Assembly (NCBI RefSeq): GCF_900167975.1
Contig: NZ_FUZU01000002.1
Location: 7,501-71,500, forward strand
Direction: 5' to 3'
Source of the DNA: Ohtaekwangia koreensis
Lineage (GTDB): Bacteria > Bacteroidota > Bacteroidia > Cytophagales > Cyclobacteriaceae
Length of the DNA: 64,000 bases
The notes under the pieces are model-generated. The model saw nothing but the letters and a program-made list of their open reading frames with translations. It was not told where the DNA came from and ran no database searches. A program made the position numbers and the translations under genes. This document shows, piece by piece, positions 9,241-18,439 of the stretch. Position 1 is the first letter of the stretch, and each line of letters opens with the position of its first letter.

Positions 9241-9444
9241 TTTTCTTAAGCCGTATTAACAGAGTTTCAAACGGTTGTAGCAAATGAATGATTTTCAAAT
9301 TTGATTCATTTTTTAACTTAACGATGATAAAATTAGATGCAGCCAAGGAGCGTGCGTCACTGATTATACCGACATATTTCTGTCAGGCGTGAAATCACTT
9401 ATCACCAGGGCTGGTGATATTAATTCTGGATTCACAAGGTGCAA
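9241..9444. other. Intergenic region between the efflux operon and the barrel gene
   Basis: The full non-coding stretch runs from 9177 to 9533. Its left part holds the tetR promoter and operators, and its right part a terminator. The middle shows no convincing open reading frame. It has a partial repeat of the operator motif near 9270 and an AT-rich segment around 9290-9340. I see nothing else that I can support. Confidence 0.5.
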
Positions 9445-9512
9445 AACAAAAATCACTGCTCAATCTCACTGCTCCATACATATTGTAATGAAACAATAAA
9501 ACTGAACAGTGA
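9445..9512 (-). terminator. Terminator after the outer-membrane beta-barrel gene
   Basis: TCACTGCTCA (9453-9462) pairs with TGAACAGTGA (9503-9512), allowing one G-U pair, and a smaller inner stem (TTGT/ACAA near 9483-9496) sits in the loop. On the minus strand the structure is followed by TTTTTGTTTTG. It lies about 20 bases beyond the stop of the 928-residue gene. Confidence 0.65.
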
Positions 9513-9533
9513 CTTATGTAAGAATCTGAAGTC

Positions 9534-12320
9534 TTATCGGATAATGCGCATCATGCCTCCCCGGGGAGGACGCATGCCCATTGGGTTTAGCTGTTTGTTG
9601 ATCGCATAAATAAAACTGACCATATAATAACGACCTAAAGAATTTGTAGTCTGGCGTTGAAAGTAATTAACGTCAGCTGTTTGTGATACACCTATATTCT
9701 TATCCAGAAGATTGTTTACTGAAAATTTAAGTTCGCCACTTTTAGCTTTTAGTAAGAATCGAGAGATGGAAAGGTTCACCAACGGAATAGACTGCTTGTA
9801 ATCTGTCGTTTTGCTTTCATATACCAGGTACTCAAGTGATGAACTCAGTTGGTAATTTTTCAGAATAGTAAGATTTGCTTCTGCTGTATATGTCTTATTA
9901 AAATATAATTGATTGGATGATTTGTTGAACTCATAGTCTGTGGACTGGCGACTGATGTTAGCGCTTAAACTTGCGTCAAAGACTTCTTTATAGCGGTAGT
10001 CATAACGCAACCTTCCACCATAAGTCTTTTGAAGGATTCCGCTTTCAACTTCCTCAACAACATTTACACCACTTTGCCTTGTAACATTCGCAGATAAACT
10101 AAAGCGGCTGCCAAACTTCTGTATCGGAAAACTAAATGTAGCATCGGTATTGATACGCGTGTTGCTTGATACGTTTACCGGTGTCGATATACGAACTTGT
10201 TCTTCCGTATAGCTCTGTGCAGTGGTAATCGAATTTTTCGTATAGGTAGCATCTACAAAAGCGAAGAAACTTACAAACTTGCCCGGCTCAAACGTCATAA
10301 AGTTCAACCGTGCATTGTGTGCATAGGCAGGCCGTAAATTCGGATTCCCTATATACCAGTTAAGCTGATCACTATTATCAACCACAGGTTGCAGTTGCTG
10401 AATCGTTGGTTCTTGTACTGACGTCTCATAATCAAAGCGAAGATGCTTCGTTGTAGAAAAATCATAATTGAAATGCGCGACCGGCAAAATATTCTGGTAT
10501 GACTTTGAAATCTTCTGATCCAGTAAAATCAAATCTCCATCGAGGTAAGTTTGTTGAAGGCTACTTCCAAAAGTCAGATTATAGTTTGACCGAACCATTC
10601 TGAGATTAAGTCCCGCACGGTGATACTGATAATCGCTCTTATACTGATTGCTGAGTGAAGAATTAAATACATAGTCCTCATTCTCCACATCATAAACCCG
10701 TTTGTCAACATCATTCAAATTCTGTCTGAAGGTATAATTCGCTTCAAGGTACCTGCGCTTGCCGAGTGGTTCTGTATAGGAAAGTGTGCCGCTATAGCTT
10801 ACCGTGTTGGTCTCCTGTATATTGGTTTGTAACACGTTGTTTACCATCTCCCCTTCGGTATAGTATATATTTGTAGCATTCTGATCACCATCACGATCAC
10901 TATCCGTAACGCTCAACTGTCCATTGACGGAAAGCGTACGCCCCTTCCGGGAAAAGCGATGACGCCATAGCAGATTTGTATTCAGATTTACTGAACTGCC
11001 AGCGGAAGACGTACTTCCGATACTTTCATTTTGAAGTATACCGCCAGCATCCAGATTTTGGCTTTCACTTTTTGTATTGGATTCTGTTTCATTATACGTA
11101 ACACTCGTAACCATTTTCAATGAATTCATAGAATCCAGCTTATGTTCCAGCGTAGCATTAACACGATGATTGGCATTCGTATTCAACTGCCTGCTATGTT
11201 GATTAAATTGAAGATTGCCGTTTGATAAATAATTGGTACGCTCGGTTGTAGCATCTATATCGTGATCGAGGTAGTTGTAGAAGTAACTTGTATTAAGCTC
11301 CGTTTTTTTATTGAATTCATTATTGAAATTTACACCGCCAGCATAGTTCGTCATGATTCCGCTGTTGCGTCCGCCTATATTTAACGGTATACCAGATTGA
11401 TTATTCGAATTAAGCTGAACACTTACCTGACCGCGTCCACTCATTAATTGTTGCGCACCACCTGTAAAGCTCATATATTCTTCCATAGAGAAACCTTGTT
11501 CATTGGTATTGTTAGCCATACCGAGAACGGAAAGTTGCTGACCTTTTCTGAATCGATTAAGATTCGCTTTGGCCGCAAAGCGATCGTCTGTACCTACTCC
11601 ACCTTGTACGTTGCCAAATATACCATTACGCTTTTCCTCCTTCAGCTCAAGGTTTATAGTCTTTTCACGCTGACCATCATCTATACCCGAGAATGTTGCC
11701 TGATCGGATTTTTTATCAAACACTTGCACTTTATCTATGGCATCAGCAGGAAGATTCCGCGTAGCCAATTTAGGATCGGTTCCAAAAAAAGTTTTGCCAT
11801 CCACCGTTATTCGCTTTACCTGCTCGCCTTGGGAGCGAATGGTTCCATCATTATCTACTTCAACTCCGGGAAGTTTTTTCAATAATTCTTCTACATTGGA
11901 ATTCTGGTTAGTCTTAAACGCCAACGCATTATACTCGATCGTGTCGCGCTTTATCACTACGGGTATTTTTTCTGACTGGATCACTACTTCATCGAGCTTT
12001 GTCTGCGCAGGGTACATCTTTATTAATCCCAGATCCATAACTTCACTTTCTGTAACATGTAGCAACGAAGAATATGTTTTATACCCTACATACGTGATCT
12101 TTAATATATACTCTATCTTCTCCAGATTCTTAATTTCAAATTGCCCGGAATTATTGGAGGCCCCGAAATTCACCAGCGATGAATCCTTTGGATTTAACAA
12201 AATAACCGTAGCGCCTTGCAAAGCATGAGAAACGGAATCAACCACTTGCCCTGTAATCGTGATCTTTTGCGCCAGTGAAAGCTGCGTTATGAATAGGAGA
12301 AATATTAAAAGTCGCTTCAT
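9534..12320 (-). CDS. Outer-membrane beta-barrel protein with carboxypeptidase-like domain
   Basis: TonB-receptor-like outer-membrane protein of 928 residues. Order: signal peptide (LLIFLLFITQLSLA), a CarboxypepD_reg-like domain (ITITGQVVDSVSHALQGATV to about residue 95), a plug-like domain (VEELLKKLPGVEVDNDGTI, residues about 140-235), then a long barrel matching the OMP_b-brl_3 type. The C-terminus is rich in Gly, Met and Arg (MGMRPPRGGMMRIIR) and lacks the usual terminal aromatic residue. No substrate can be named. It follows a GLPGLI gene by 76 bases; the two are usually found together in Bacteroidota. The neighbouring histidine kinase pair may regulate it, though no site proves this. Confidence 0.9.
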   Translation of the reverse strand: MKRLLIFLLFITQLSLAQKITITGQVVDSVSHALQGATVILLNPKDSSLVNFGASNNSGQFEIKNLEKIEYILKITYVGYKTYSSLLHVTESEVMDLGLIKMYPAQTKLDEVVIQSEKIPVVIKRDTIEYNALAFKTNQNSNVEELLKKLPGVEVDNDGTIRSQGEQVKRITVDGKTFFGTDPKLATRNLPADAIDKVQVFDKKSDQATFSGIDDGQREKTINLELKEEKRNGIFGNVQGGVGTDDRFAAKANLNRFRKGQQLSVLGMANNTNEQGFSMEEYMSFTGGAQQLMSGRGQVSVQLNSNNQSGIPLNIGGRNSGIMTNYAGGVNFNNEFNKKTELNTSYFYNYLDHDIDATTERTNYLSNGNLQFNQHSRQLNTNANHRVNATLEHKLDSMNSLKMVTSVTYNETESNTKSESQNLDAGGILQNESIGSTSSAGSSVNLNTNLLWRHRFSRKGRTLSVNGQLSVTDSDRDGDQNATNIYYTEGEMVNNVLQTNIQETNTVSYSGTLSYTEPLGKRRYLEANYTFRQNLNDVDKRVYDVENEDYVFNSSLSNQYKSDYQYHRAGLNLRMVRSNYNLTFGSSLQQTYLDGDLILLDQKISKSYQNILPVAHFNYDFSTTKHLRFDYETSVQEPTIQQLQPVVDNSDQLNWYIGNPNLRPAYAHNARLNFMTFEPGKFVSFFAFVDATYTKNSITTAQSYTEEQVRISTPVNVSSNTRINTDATFSFPIQKFGSRFSLSANVTRQSGVNVVEEVESGILQKTYGGRLRYDYRYKEVFDASLSANISRQSTDYEFNKSSNQLYFNKTYTAEANLTILKNYQLSSSLEYLVYESKTTDYKQSIPLVNLSISRFLLKAKSGELKFSVNNLLDKNIGVSQTADVNYFQRQTTNSLGRYYMVSFIYAINKQLNPMGMRPPRGGMMRIIR

Positions 12321-12396
12321 AGTATGAGTTTATGAAATCCAGGAATGGAAATTATTTTGAACTATATATAGTATAGATTGACCAGGTCTTAACAGG

Positions 12397-13134
12397 TTAA
12401 TTCCTGATCATGACATTTCCACCTTCCCGGCCCATGCGTTGCATTTGCGCTTCTACCATCTTGCGAAATTCCTTCTCCGTAATTTTAGTGCCTCCCGAAG
12501 AGATTTTGAGCTCGCCTTTTTTCAAGGTTCTTTTCTCTATCTTTTGTACCGTGATCACTCTTTCACCATTGTTCATATCGATTTGGATCACCGTTCCGGG
12601 CAGCGTATTAAAATTTTCCGGACCCATATAGGGGCGCAACTTGTCGGTATACCAGGCTACTATATTTTGCTTGCGATCTTCAATATATAGTGTGGCCTGA
12701 CGGCATTCATATCCATTGATTGTCTTTACTTTCGCTCCAAATTTCCAGGGCGTTATCTTTAAGGAGTCCTCGATCAGATATTTCTTACCCATAAATTCCT
12801 GTAGTGTGACACGCTTTGAAGCACTATGATTAAAATAATACTCTGCCTCAGGTCTTCTGAATCGCATGCGCACATTGCCACCTTCATCTGCAAAATCATC
12901 TTCTTCCTCTATCACAGGTTTATACAATGATTCCGTCTCATTAAAGAAAAGCTGGTCGCTGCTGATATTGAATTCCGGCATCATCTCTTTCATCCCTTCA
13001 CGATCAGGAGGAAGCCTGCGATGCATATTTACTTTCACCTCATAGGTGATAACACCTTCCGTAGTTTGACCAAACACAAAATGAGCAGCCATCATGGACA
13101 CAACAGTGCCCAGAATTATCAGGATTCGTTTCAT
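12397..13134 (-). CDS. GLPGLI family secreted protein
   Basis: A secreted or periplasmic protein of unknown biochemical role that commonly accompanies OMP_b-brl_3 receptors. The start at ATG 13134 gives a signal peptide (MKRILIILGTVVSMMAAHFV, ending FGQ) followed by EGVITYEVKV, the usual opening of the family. The naming motif appears as NTLPGTVIQIDM near residue 185, preceded by the typical IVAWYTDKL strand. 245 residues. The C-terminal quarter is charged and Met-rich (MVEAQMQRMGREGG), an echo of the Met/Arg/Gly tail of the barrel protein downstream. Likely co-transcribed with that gene. Confidence 0.88.
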   Translation of the reverse strand: MKRILIILGTVVSMMAAHFVFGQTTEGVITYEVKVNMHRRLPPDREGMKEMMPEFNISSDQLFFNETESLYKPVIEEEDDFADEGGNVRMRFRRPEAEYYFNHSASKRVTLQEFMGKKYLIEDSLKITPWKFGAKVKTINGYECRQATLYIEDRKQNIVAWYTDKLRPYMGPENFNTLPGTVIQIDMNNGERVITVQKIEKRTLKKGELKISSGGTKITEKEFRKMVEAQMQRMGREGGNVMIRN

Positions 13135-13227
13135 AGTAATAGAAATTTGCATATTGATTTTACAATCGTAAATGTACTGGCAGGGATAACTGCCAACGGT
13201 TAATGGTTCTGAAAGGAATGTTAATTA

Positions 13228-13270
13228 ACGTTAAAGAAGTACATCCTACGTTACAACTACGTTAACTTTG
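13228..13270 (+). promoter_or_regulatory. Promoter and direct repeats before the first histidine kinase gene
   Basis: TAACTTTG at 13263-13270 matches the -7 consensus TAnnTTTG. Three copies of ACGTTA lie on top of or just upstream of it, at 13228, 13248 and 13259, with spacings of 20 and 11 bases. OmpR-family regulators often bind direct repeats about one helical turn apart, so autoregulation by one of the two neighbouring response regulators is plausible. The spacing is seen; the binding is inferred. Confidence 0.45.
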
Positions 13271-13378
13271 TGAACCGTTATCTACTCCTATGAATGAGTA
13301 ATGGTTACTCTTGTTGTGATTGGGGATTAAGAAATAACAGTTTAACCATTGAGCGGATAAGGCCAGGCAAGACTAAAA

Positions 13379-14884
13379 ATGATGAAGCGAAAAGATATAG
13401 TGATTCTTATACTTATGGTCAGCAGCATTGTGTTGTTGATCACACTCCAGGTATTCTGGTTGCAAAACTCCTATGAAAAAGCATTTTATGACTTGAGGCG
13501 TCAAACGAATACTATATTTCGCAACACGGTGTTAACGCTCCGCGATTCTGCTTTCTCAAAAAACATCCAGGCTGTTTCAGTAGATTCTTTAGGCCCGAAG
13601 CTGACACTTGCAATGCCTGGAGAGTCCGCTGCATTTGGACTGCGTGATTCTGTAAAGAGTATTGCAGCCCAAAATCAAAATGTTCAGGTATATATATCCA
13701 CTCAGTATGGAGATTCTGTGTCGAAAGATGAATTAAAGCCTGTTGTTGCCGGCATCCAGAATATCCGGTTCCGAAGCGCAAAAGGATATGCTAAAAATTT
13801 CATTGTGCGGCTTGGTGCCGATACTTTAAACAGCGATAGCCTGCAGCACCAATTTAAGCGCGCACTCGCCAGTGAATCGCTTGCTATACCTTTTACAATA
13901 AAACACATACAACACATACCGCTGGAACGTTCGGAATTTTTTCCGGATTTCGGTCATAAGGAATTTATTCGTGAGCGAGGCCGGAGCGATACGCAGGAAA
14001 CTATATTTAGCGATACCCTACATTCAGAGCCTGTCCGATTAAATCCTGCCCATCATTATACAGCCTCGATGACTGGTATACGGAGCACAGTATTGGCTGA
14101 AATCACGCCACAGATTTTATTTTCTGCATTTCTTACCATCACTATTTTGATTGCTTTCATCGTGATGTATTTGAATATACGTTCGCAGCAACGGCTCATG
14201 GCACTTAAAAATGATTTTATAAGCAACGTTACGCATGAGTTGAAGACCCCTGTCGCCACGGTGAGTGTTGCCATAGAAGCGCTGAGGAGTTTTCAGGCGA
14301 AGAGCAATCCGAAACTTGCAGCCGAATATTTAGATATAGCGCAAAGCGAATTGAATCGACTCACGTTAATGACAGACAAAATCCTCAAGACTTCGATCTT
14401 TGAGAATCATGGTATAGATTTTAAACCTGAGCCCATAAATCTTGACGAAACGCTGCAACAAGTGCTTGCGTCTATGAAACTGATTTTCGAAAAGCGAGGT
14501 GCTGCTGTTAACTATATCAAGGAAGGAAATGATTTCGAGATGCAGGGCAGTTCGCTACATGTCACGAATGTGATTCATAATCTTATTGACAATGCATTGA
14601 AGTATAGTCTTAAAAATCCATTTATACTCATTACATTAAAAAATTCATCGGATAAGCTAACATTACTGGTAGAAGACCGCGGAATAGGTATACCGAAAGA
14701 ATATCACAAAAAAATATTTGAGAAGTTCTTTCGCGTTCCTACAGGAGATGTACACAACGCCAAAGGCTATGGCCTCGGACTAAATTACGTGGCCAGTGTA
14801 ATAAAAAGTCATGGCGGAAAAATTGAAGTGGAAAGTGAAGTTGGCGTTGGAAGTCTGTTTAGAATTGCATTGCCGAAATACTGA
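13379..14884 (+). CDS. Sensor histidine kinase (HK1)
   Basis: Membrane sensor kinase of 501 residues. A transmembrane helix at about 8-28, a periplasmic sensor region without a recognised fold (about 30-243), a second helix (about 245-267), then HisKA with HELKTP (phospho-acceptor His286) and HATPase_c with the N-box HNLIDNALKYS, G1 box EDRGIGIP and G2 box GYGLGLNYV. Its regulator gene follows on the same strand after 141 bases. A second kinase/regulator pair of the same architecture points towards it from the other side. The signal is unknown; the flanking GLPGLI/barrel and YceI genes are possible targets. Confidence 0.94.
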   Translation: MMKRKDIVILILMVSSIVLLITLQVFWLQNSYEKAFYDLRRQTNTIFRNTVLTLRDSAFSKNIQAVSVDSLGPKLTLAMPGESAAFGLRDSVKSIAAQNQNVQVYISTQYGDSVSKDELKPVVAGIQNIRFRSAKGYAKNFIVRLGADTLNSDSLQHQFKRALASESLAIPFTIKHIQHIPLERSEFFPDFGHKEFIRERGRSDTQETIFSDTLHSEPVRLNPAHHYTASMTGIRSTVLAEITPQILFSAFLTITILIAFIVMYLNIRSQQRLMALKNDFISNVTHELKTPVATVSVAIEALRSFQAKSNPKLAAEYLDIAQSELNRLTLMTDKILKTSIFENHGIDFKPEPINLDETLQQVLASMKLIFEKRGAAVNYIKEGNDFEMQGSSLHVTNVIHNLIDNALKYSLKNPFILITLKNSSDKLTLLVEDRGIGIPKEYHKKIFEKFFRVPTGDVHNAKGYGLGLNYVASVIKSHGGKIEVESEVGVGSLFRIALPKY

Positions 14885-15025
14885 AAGACGGCAGAGATTA
14901 CAAATCGGAGATAATAAGATGAAAGATATACTTTACAAAGCGAGCGAATCGTGCATAAACGTTATGCGCTTAACCACTCGTTCACAACAACACACACTAA
15001 AATCTTCGTGACTTTTAAATCACCT

Positions 15026-15715
15026 ATGGCAAAAATAAAAATACTTTACGTTGAAGATGAGCCTTTCCTGGGAAGAATTGTGAAGGAGAGCCTGGAGAGT
15101 CGTGATTTTGAAGTGATCATGGTAACGGATGGCAACGATGCTGTTACCGAATTCAAAAAATCGCTGCCTGATATATGTATACTTGACGTCATGCTTCCGT
15201 CTAAAGATGGTTATGCCATTGCACAGGAAATTCACCAGGTTGCGCCTGCGATACCGATCATTTTTGTTACTGCTAAAACACAGACGGAAGATCTGTTGAA
15301 AGGATTCGAGTCCGGAGGGAACGACTATATACGCAAGCCTTTTAGCATGGAGGAGTTGATCGTGAGAATCAATAACTTATTGCACATTACACAGCATCAA
15401 AAAAATAGCAATGGACATGATGGCATAATGATTGGTGCGTATCAATTTGTGCCGTTGCGGTATGAGCTCCGCTATAAAGATTTCGTGAAAAAGCTTTCGC
15501 ATCGTGAGTCTACGCTTTTACAAGCGCTGGTGGAAAACAAGAATGCTACCGTTCTTCGTAAAGATATACTTATGAAGTTATGGGGCGATGACTCGTTTTT
15601 CAATTCACGAAACCTGGATGTATACATTACCAAGCTTCGCGATTACCTGAAGGAAGATTCTTCTATTGAGATTATCACCATCAAAGGCATCGGCTATCAT
15701 TTTGCAGTGGGCTGA
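15026..15715 (+). CDS. OmpR-family response regulator (RR1)
   Basis: Cytoplasmic transcription regulator, 229 residues: receiver domain with acidic pocket EDE and phospho-acceptor Asp54 (CILDVMLPSKDG), Thr/Lys switch residues in FVTAKT and the RKPF end, then a winged-helix DNA-binding domain (LSHRESTLLQALVENK ... FNSRNLDVYITKLRDYL). The ATG at 15026 is chosen because the receiver begins at once with KIKILYVED; the in-frame extension to 14951 is not conserved. The last 19 bases overlap, tail to tail, the end of the opposing regulator gene. Partner of HK1 by position. Confidence 0.94.
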   Translation: MAKIKILYVEDEPFLGRIVKESLESRDFEVIMVTDGNDAVTEFKKSLPDICILDVMLPSKDGYAIAQEIHQVAPAIPIIFVTAKTQTEDLLKGFESGGNDYIRKPFSMEELIVRINNLLHITQHQKNSNGHDGIMIGAYQFVPLRYELRYKDFVKKLSHRESTLLQALVENKNATVLRKDILMKLWGDDSFFNSRNLDVYITKLRDYLKEDSSIEIITIKGIGYHFAVG

Positions 15716-16425
15716 TTCAATGAATGTTCCCTTACTTCAAGTTTATACCCAACGCCGTGAACATTAAGAATGGAAACATCCGGATCATCTTTCAGGAGCT
15801 TTCGGAGTCGTGATATAAATACATCCATACTTCTGCCTACAAAATATCCTTCATCCTCCCAGATGGCCTTCTGAATAATATCACGGTCGATCACCTTATT
15901 CCGATTAATACAAAATAATTTCAATAGCTTCGCTTCTTTATTGGTAAGTTCCTGTACGCGTGTGCCTGAAGTGATCAACTGATTGGCGAAGTCACACATC
16001 AATGTTCCCAATGGATATATAAATTGTTCATCAGCCTTAGTCGGCTGATCATATACCCTTTTCAGAATCGTTTCTATACGGAGCAAAAACTCTTCTATAC
16101 TAAAGGGTTTCGTGATATAATCGTCTGCCCCGAGTTTAAATCCCTGGATACGATCCTCTTTCATGGATTTGGCCGTAAGGAATATAATCGGGACTTGCAG
16201 ACTTAATTTCCGAATGTCATACGCCAGTGCAAAACCATCTTTTTGCGGAAGCATTACATCCAGGATACATAAATCATACTTTACCTTTACAAAAGCACTC
16301 AAAGCCGACTGTCCGTCTGTATATATATCTACAGTATAGCCAGCCATCTCGAGATTATCCTGTAACATAAAGCCCATGTTACGATCATCTTCCGCCAACA
16401 ATATCTTTCTCGGGGTTATGCGCAT
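15697..16425 (-). CDS. OmpR-family response regulator (RR2)
   Basis: Cytoplasmic regulator, 242 residues: receiver with AEDD, phospho-acceptor Asp56 (CILDVMLPQKDG), FLTAKS and ITKPF switch motifs, then a winged-helix domain with MDVFISRLRKLLKDD. Close in layout to RR1, sharing the ILDVMLP block. The ATG at 16425 lies two bases after the HK2 stop codon (TGAGAATG), so translation is probably coupled. A TTG six bases earlier is possible but unlikely. Its 3' end overlaps the RR1 gene by 19 bases on the opposite strand. Confidence 0.94.
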   Translation of the reverse strand: MRITPRKILLAEDDRNMGFMLQDNLEMAGYTVDIYTDGQSALSAFVKVKYDLCILDVMLPQKDGFALAYDIRKLSLQVPIIFLTAKSMKEDRIQGFKLGADDYITKPFSIEEFLLRIETILKRVYDQPTKADEQFIYPLGTLMCDFANQLITSGTRVQELTNKEAKLLKLFCINRNKVIDRDIIQKAIWEDEGYFVGRSMDVFISRLRKLLKDDPDVSILNVHGVGYKLEVREHSLNQPTAK

Positions 16426-16427
16426 TC

Positions 16428-17690
16428 TCAATAACTCTGAAAATATAAATCGAACCGGCTTCCTTGATTTTCTTCACTGCTCACCGTAACGATTCCATTA
16501 TGTGCCTTTACAATTTGCTGCACGTAGGTGAGCCCAAGCCCAAATCCTTTTATATCGTGTTGATTGCCGGTAGCTGCACGATAGAATTTATCAAAGATAA
16601 ATTTCTGGACATCGTGTTTGATTCCTATACCCTTATCCGCGATGCTGATCTGAATTCCGGCTTCATGATTTCGTGTTGTGATGGTAATCTCCGGATTTAA
16701 AGGAGAATACTTATCCGCATTGTCCAATAGGTTATAGAAAAGATTTGTGAGATGAAAAGGATCGCCTGTCAGCTGTGCCGGAGATGCCAGCAGGTGTTTT
16801 ATGATTTTTCCTTGTCTGGATTGGAGGCGAAGTTCAAAATTAGAGATCACTGAATTGATCAACTGATTTATATCAATCTCCTTTTTATTCAGATTTACTT
16901 CACCGCGTTCCATTTGGGCGGTCTGCAATACCTGCTCTACATGAAATTTAAGCCTCTGATTTTCCTCATGTATAATATTCGCATACCGCATGGCCTTCTT
17001 ACTATCGACCGGTGTAACGGCTCGCAACACTTCACTGGCCATACCTATATTTGCGATGGGCGTTTGCAACTCGTGCGTCATATTGTTAAGGAAGTCCGTT
17101 TTTATTTCAGCGAGTTTTTTCTGCTTTGATAAATCCATCACCATATAGGAGAATACAACCAGGACGAGCAGAAATATAGCAGCAGTTATGATCCATATAT
17201 TCAAAGATCCTAAAATGTCAGTACGCTTATCCGGAAAGGTAATGGAGAAATCCATTTTTGCTACGACAGGCTCACGGTTGCGACATGTTGCATCACCTTC
17301 TGTGAGTGCCCCCTGTTGATAAAAATTTCCATACAACAACACATTGCTCTGATGTTCATATACCCCCAGCTCGAATGAAGTATATATACCATGCTTCTTA
17401 AATTCCGATCGAATCAAAGAGTCTAGTAATGCATACTCAATCTTTCTGTTCAGCGTAACAAAAAAAGCGTTGGATGCTGTGTGTTGAACCGGATCGATGC
17501 GTCCTGAGAAATCCTTTTGAGATTTCAATAAATTATCGGCGACATTCCGTAATGCCAGGTTAACACTCTTATCAAATTGAGCCTCCTCTAGTTTATACGC
17601 GTGTACAAACCAATAGATCTGCATCACCAGCAAGCCCACAAGCGCGGTGAGTGTCGTAACGATCAGTATTCTATATACCCTGGCTTTCAT
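16428..17690 (-). CDS. Sensor histidine kinase (HK2)
   Basis: Membrane sensor kinase, 420 residues. Transmembrane helix at about 8-28, periplasmic sensor (about 30-160), second helix (about 164-185), then HisKA with HELQTP (His206; Gln replaces the usual Lys) and HATPase_c with NLFYNLLDNADKYS, IADKGIGI and GFGLGLTYV. It is shorter than HK1, mainly in the periplasmic part, but has the same two-helix layout and similar C-terminal boxes, which suggests an old duplication of the pair. It forms an operon with RR2, separated by only two bases. Confidence 0.94.
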   Translation of the reverse strand: MKARVYRILIVTTLTALVGLLVMQIYWFVHAYKLEEAQFDKSVNLALRNVADNLLKSQKDFSGRIDPVQHTASNAFFVTLNRKIEYALLDSLIRSEFKKHGIYTSFELGVYEHQSNVLLYGNFYQQGALTEGDATCRNREPVVAKMDFSITFPDKRTDILGSLNIWIITAAIFLLVLVVFSYMVMDLSKQKKLAEIKTDFLNNMTHELQTPIANIGMASEVLRAVTPVDSKKAMRYANIIHEENQRLKFHVEQVLQTAQMERGEVNLNKKEIDINQLINSVISNFELRLQSRQGKIIKHLLASPAQLTGDPFHLTNLFYNLLDNADKYSPLNPEITITTRNHEAGIQISIADKGIGIKHDVQKFIFDKFYRAATGNQHDIKGFGLGLTYVQQIVKAHNGIVTVSSEENQGSRFDLYFQSY

Positions 17691-17829
17691 TCTAAATTCT
17701 GTAAGTAAATGTAGCGCTTAATTCTATGGCTATCGCAGAATTTACATTTCGTTAACATCTTTTTACAACGGCTTTACAAAAAGAAAAGTGAATGCCGGTA
17801 GGTTTGAAAAACAAATCAACAACAAGCTC

Positions 17830-18432
17830 ATGAAAATAATTACCCTTCTATTCATTACCCTAAGCGCCTTTACTTTTCGAGAACCCGCGGTTTCTTACAA
17901 GGTGGATCTAAAGCAAAGTTCTGTGCGCTGGACTGGTTACTATTCGTTTAGTTTCGGTGAGCACACCGGCACCATCAATCTTACAAAGGGAGAATTATCC
18001 ATGACAAGTGATCAATTGACTGGTGGAAACTTCGAGATCGACATGAATAGTTTGCAAGACACTGACATGCCCGCGAACGATGGTGGCAATGACCTGACCG
18101 AACACTTAAAAGGTGACGACTTCTTTTCAACAACGAAGTTTCCTTCCGCACTATTTGAAATCACCAAGGTAGAAAAGGTTAAAGATGCAACTGCCAATCA
18201 ACCTAACTATGATATAACAGGAACCTTAACATTAAAAGGAATTAAGAATCAACTCAAGTTTCCGGCAAGCATTACGTCTAACGGGAGTACTGTTAAAGTT
18301 CAGGCGAAATTTAAATTTGATCGCACGAAATGGAACGTCCGTTATAATTCCGGGAGATTCTTCAGTGATATAGGCGATGGCGCGATCTCCGATGCTATAG
18401 GAATTGAATTGAGTTTGCTGGCCACTAAATAA
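17830..18432 (+). CDS. YceI family protein, secreted
   Basis: Lipocalin-like periplasmic protein of 200 residues; members bind isoprenoid or other long-chain lipids, and some are induced by alkaline or osmotic stress. The start at ATG 17830 gives the signal peptide MKIITLLFITLSAFTF. Family motifs: SSVRWTGYYSFSFGEHTGTI near the start, HLKGDDFFSTTKFPSALFEI in the middle, and KFDRTKWNVRYNSGRFF near the end. It lies eight bases upstream of the Asp-box propeller gene and is probably co-transcribed with it. The ligand is unknown. Confidence 0.93.
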   Translation: MKIITLLFITLSAFTFREPAVSYKVDLKQSSVRWTGYYSFSFGEHTGTINLTKGELSMTSDQLTGGNFEIDMNSLQDTDMPANDGGNDLTEHLKGDDFFSTTKFPSALFEITKVEKVKDATANQPNYDITGTLTLKGIKNQLKFPASITSNGSTVKVQAKFKFDRTKWNVRYNSGRFFSDIGDGAISDAIGIELSLLATK

Positions 18433-18439
18433 TTATACT

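Noticed and set aside
11448-11885. 145-residue plus-strand frame inside the outer-membrane barrel gene
   Set aside because: It lies fully opposite a clearly coding gene with good family matches, and its translation shows no domain or natural composition.
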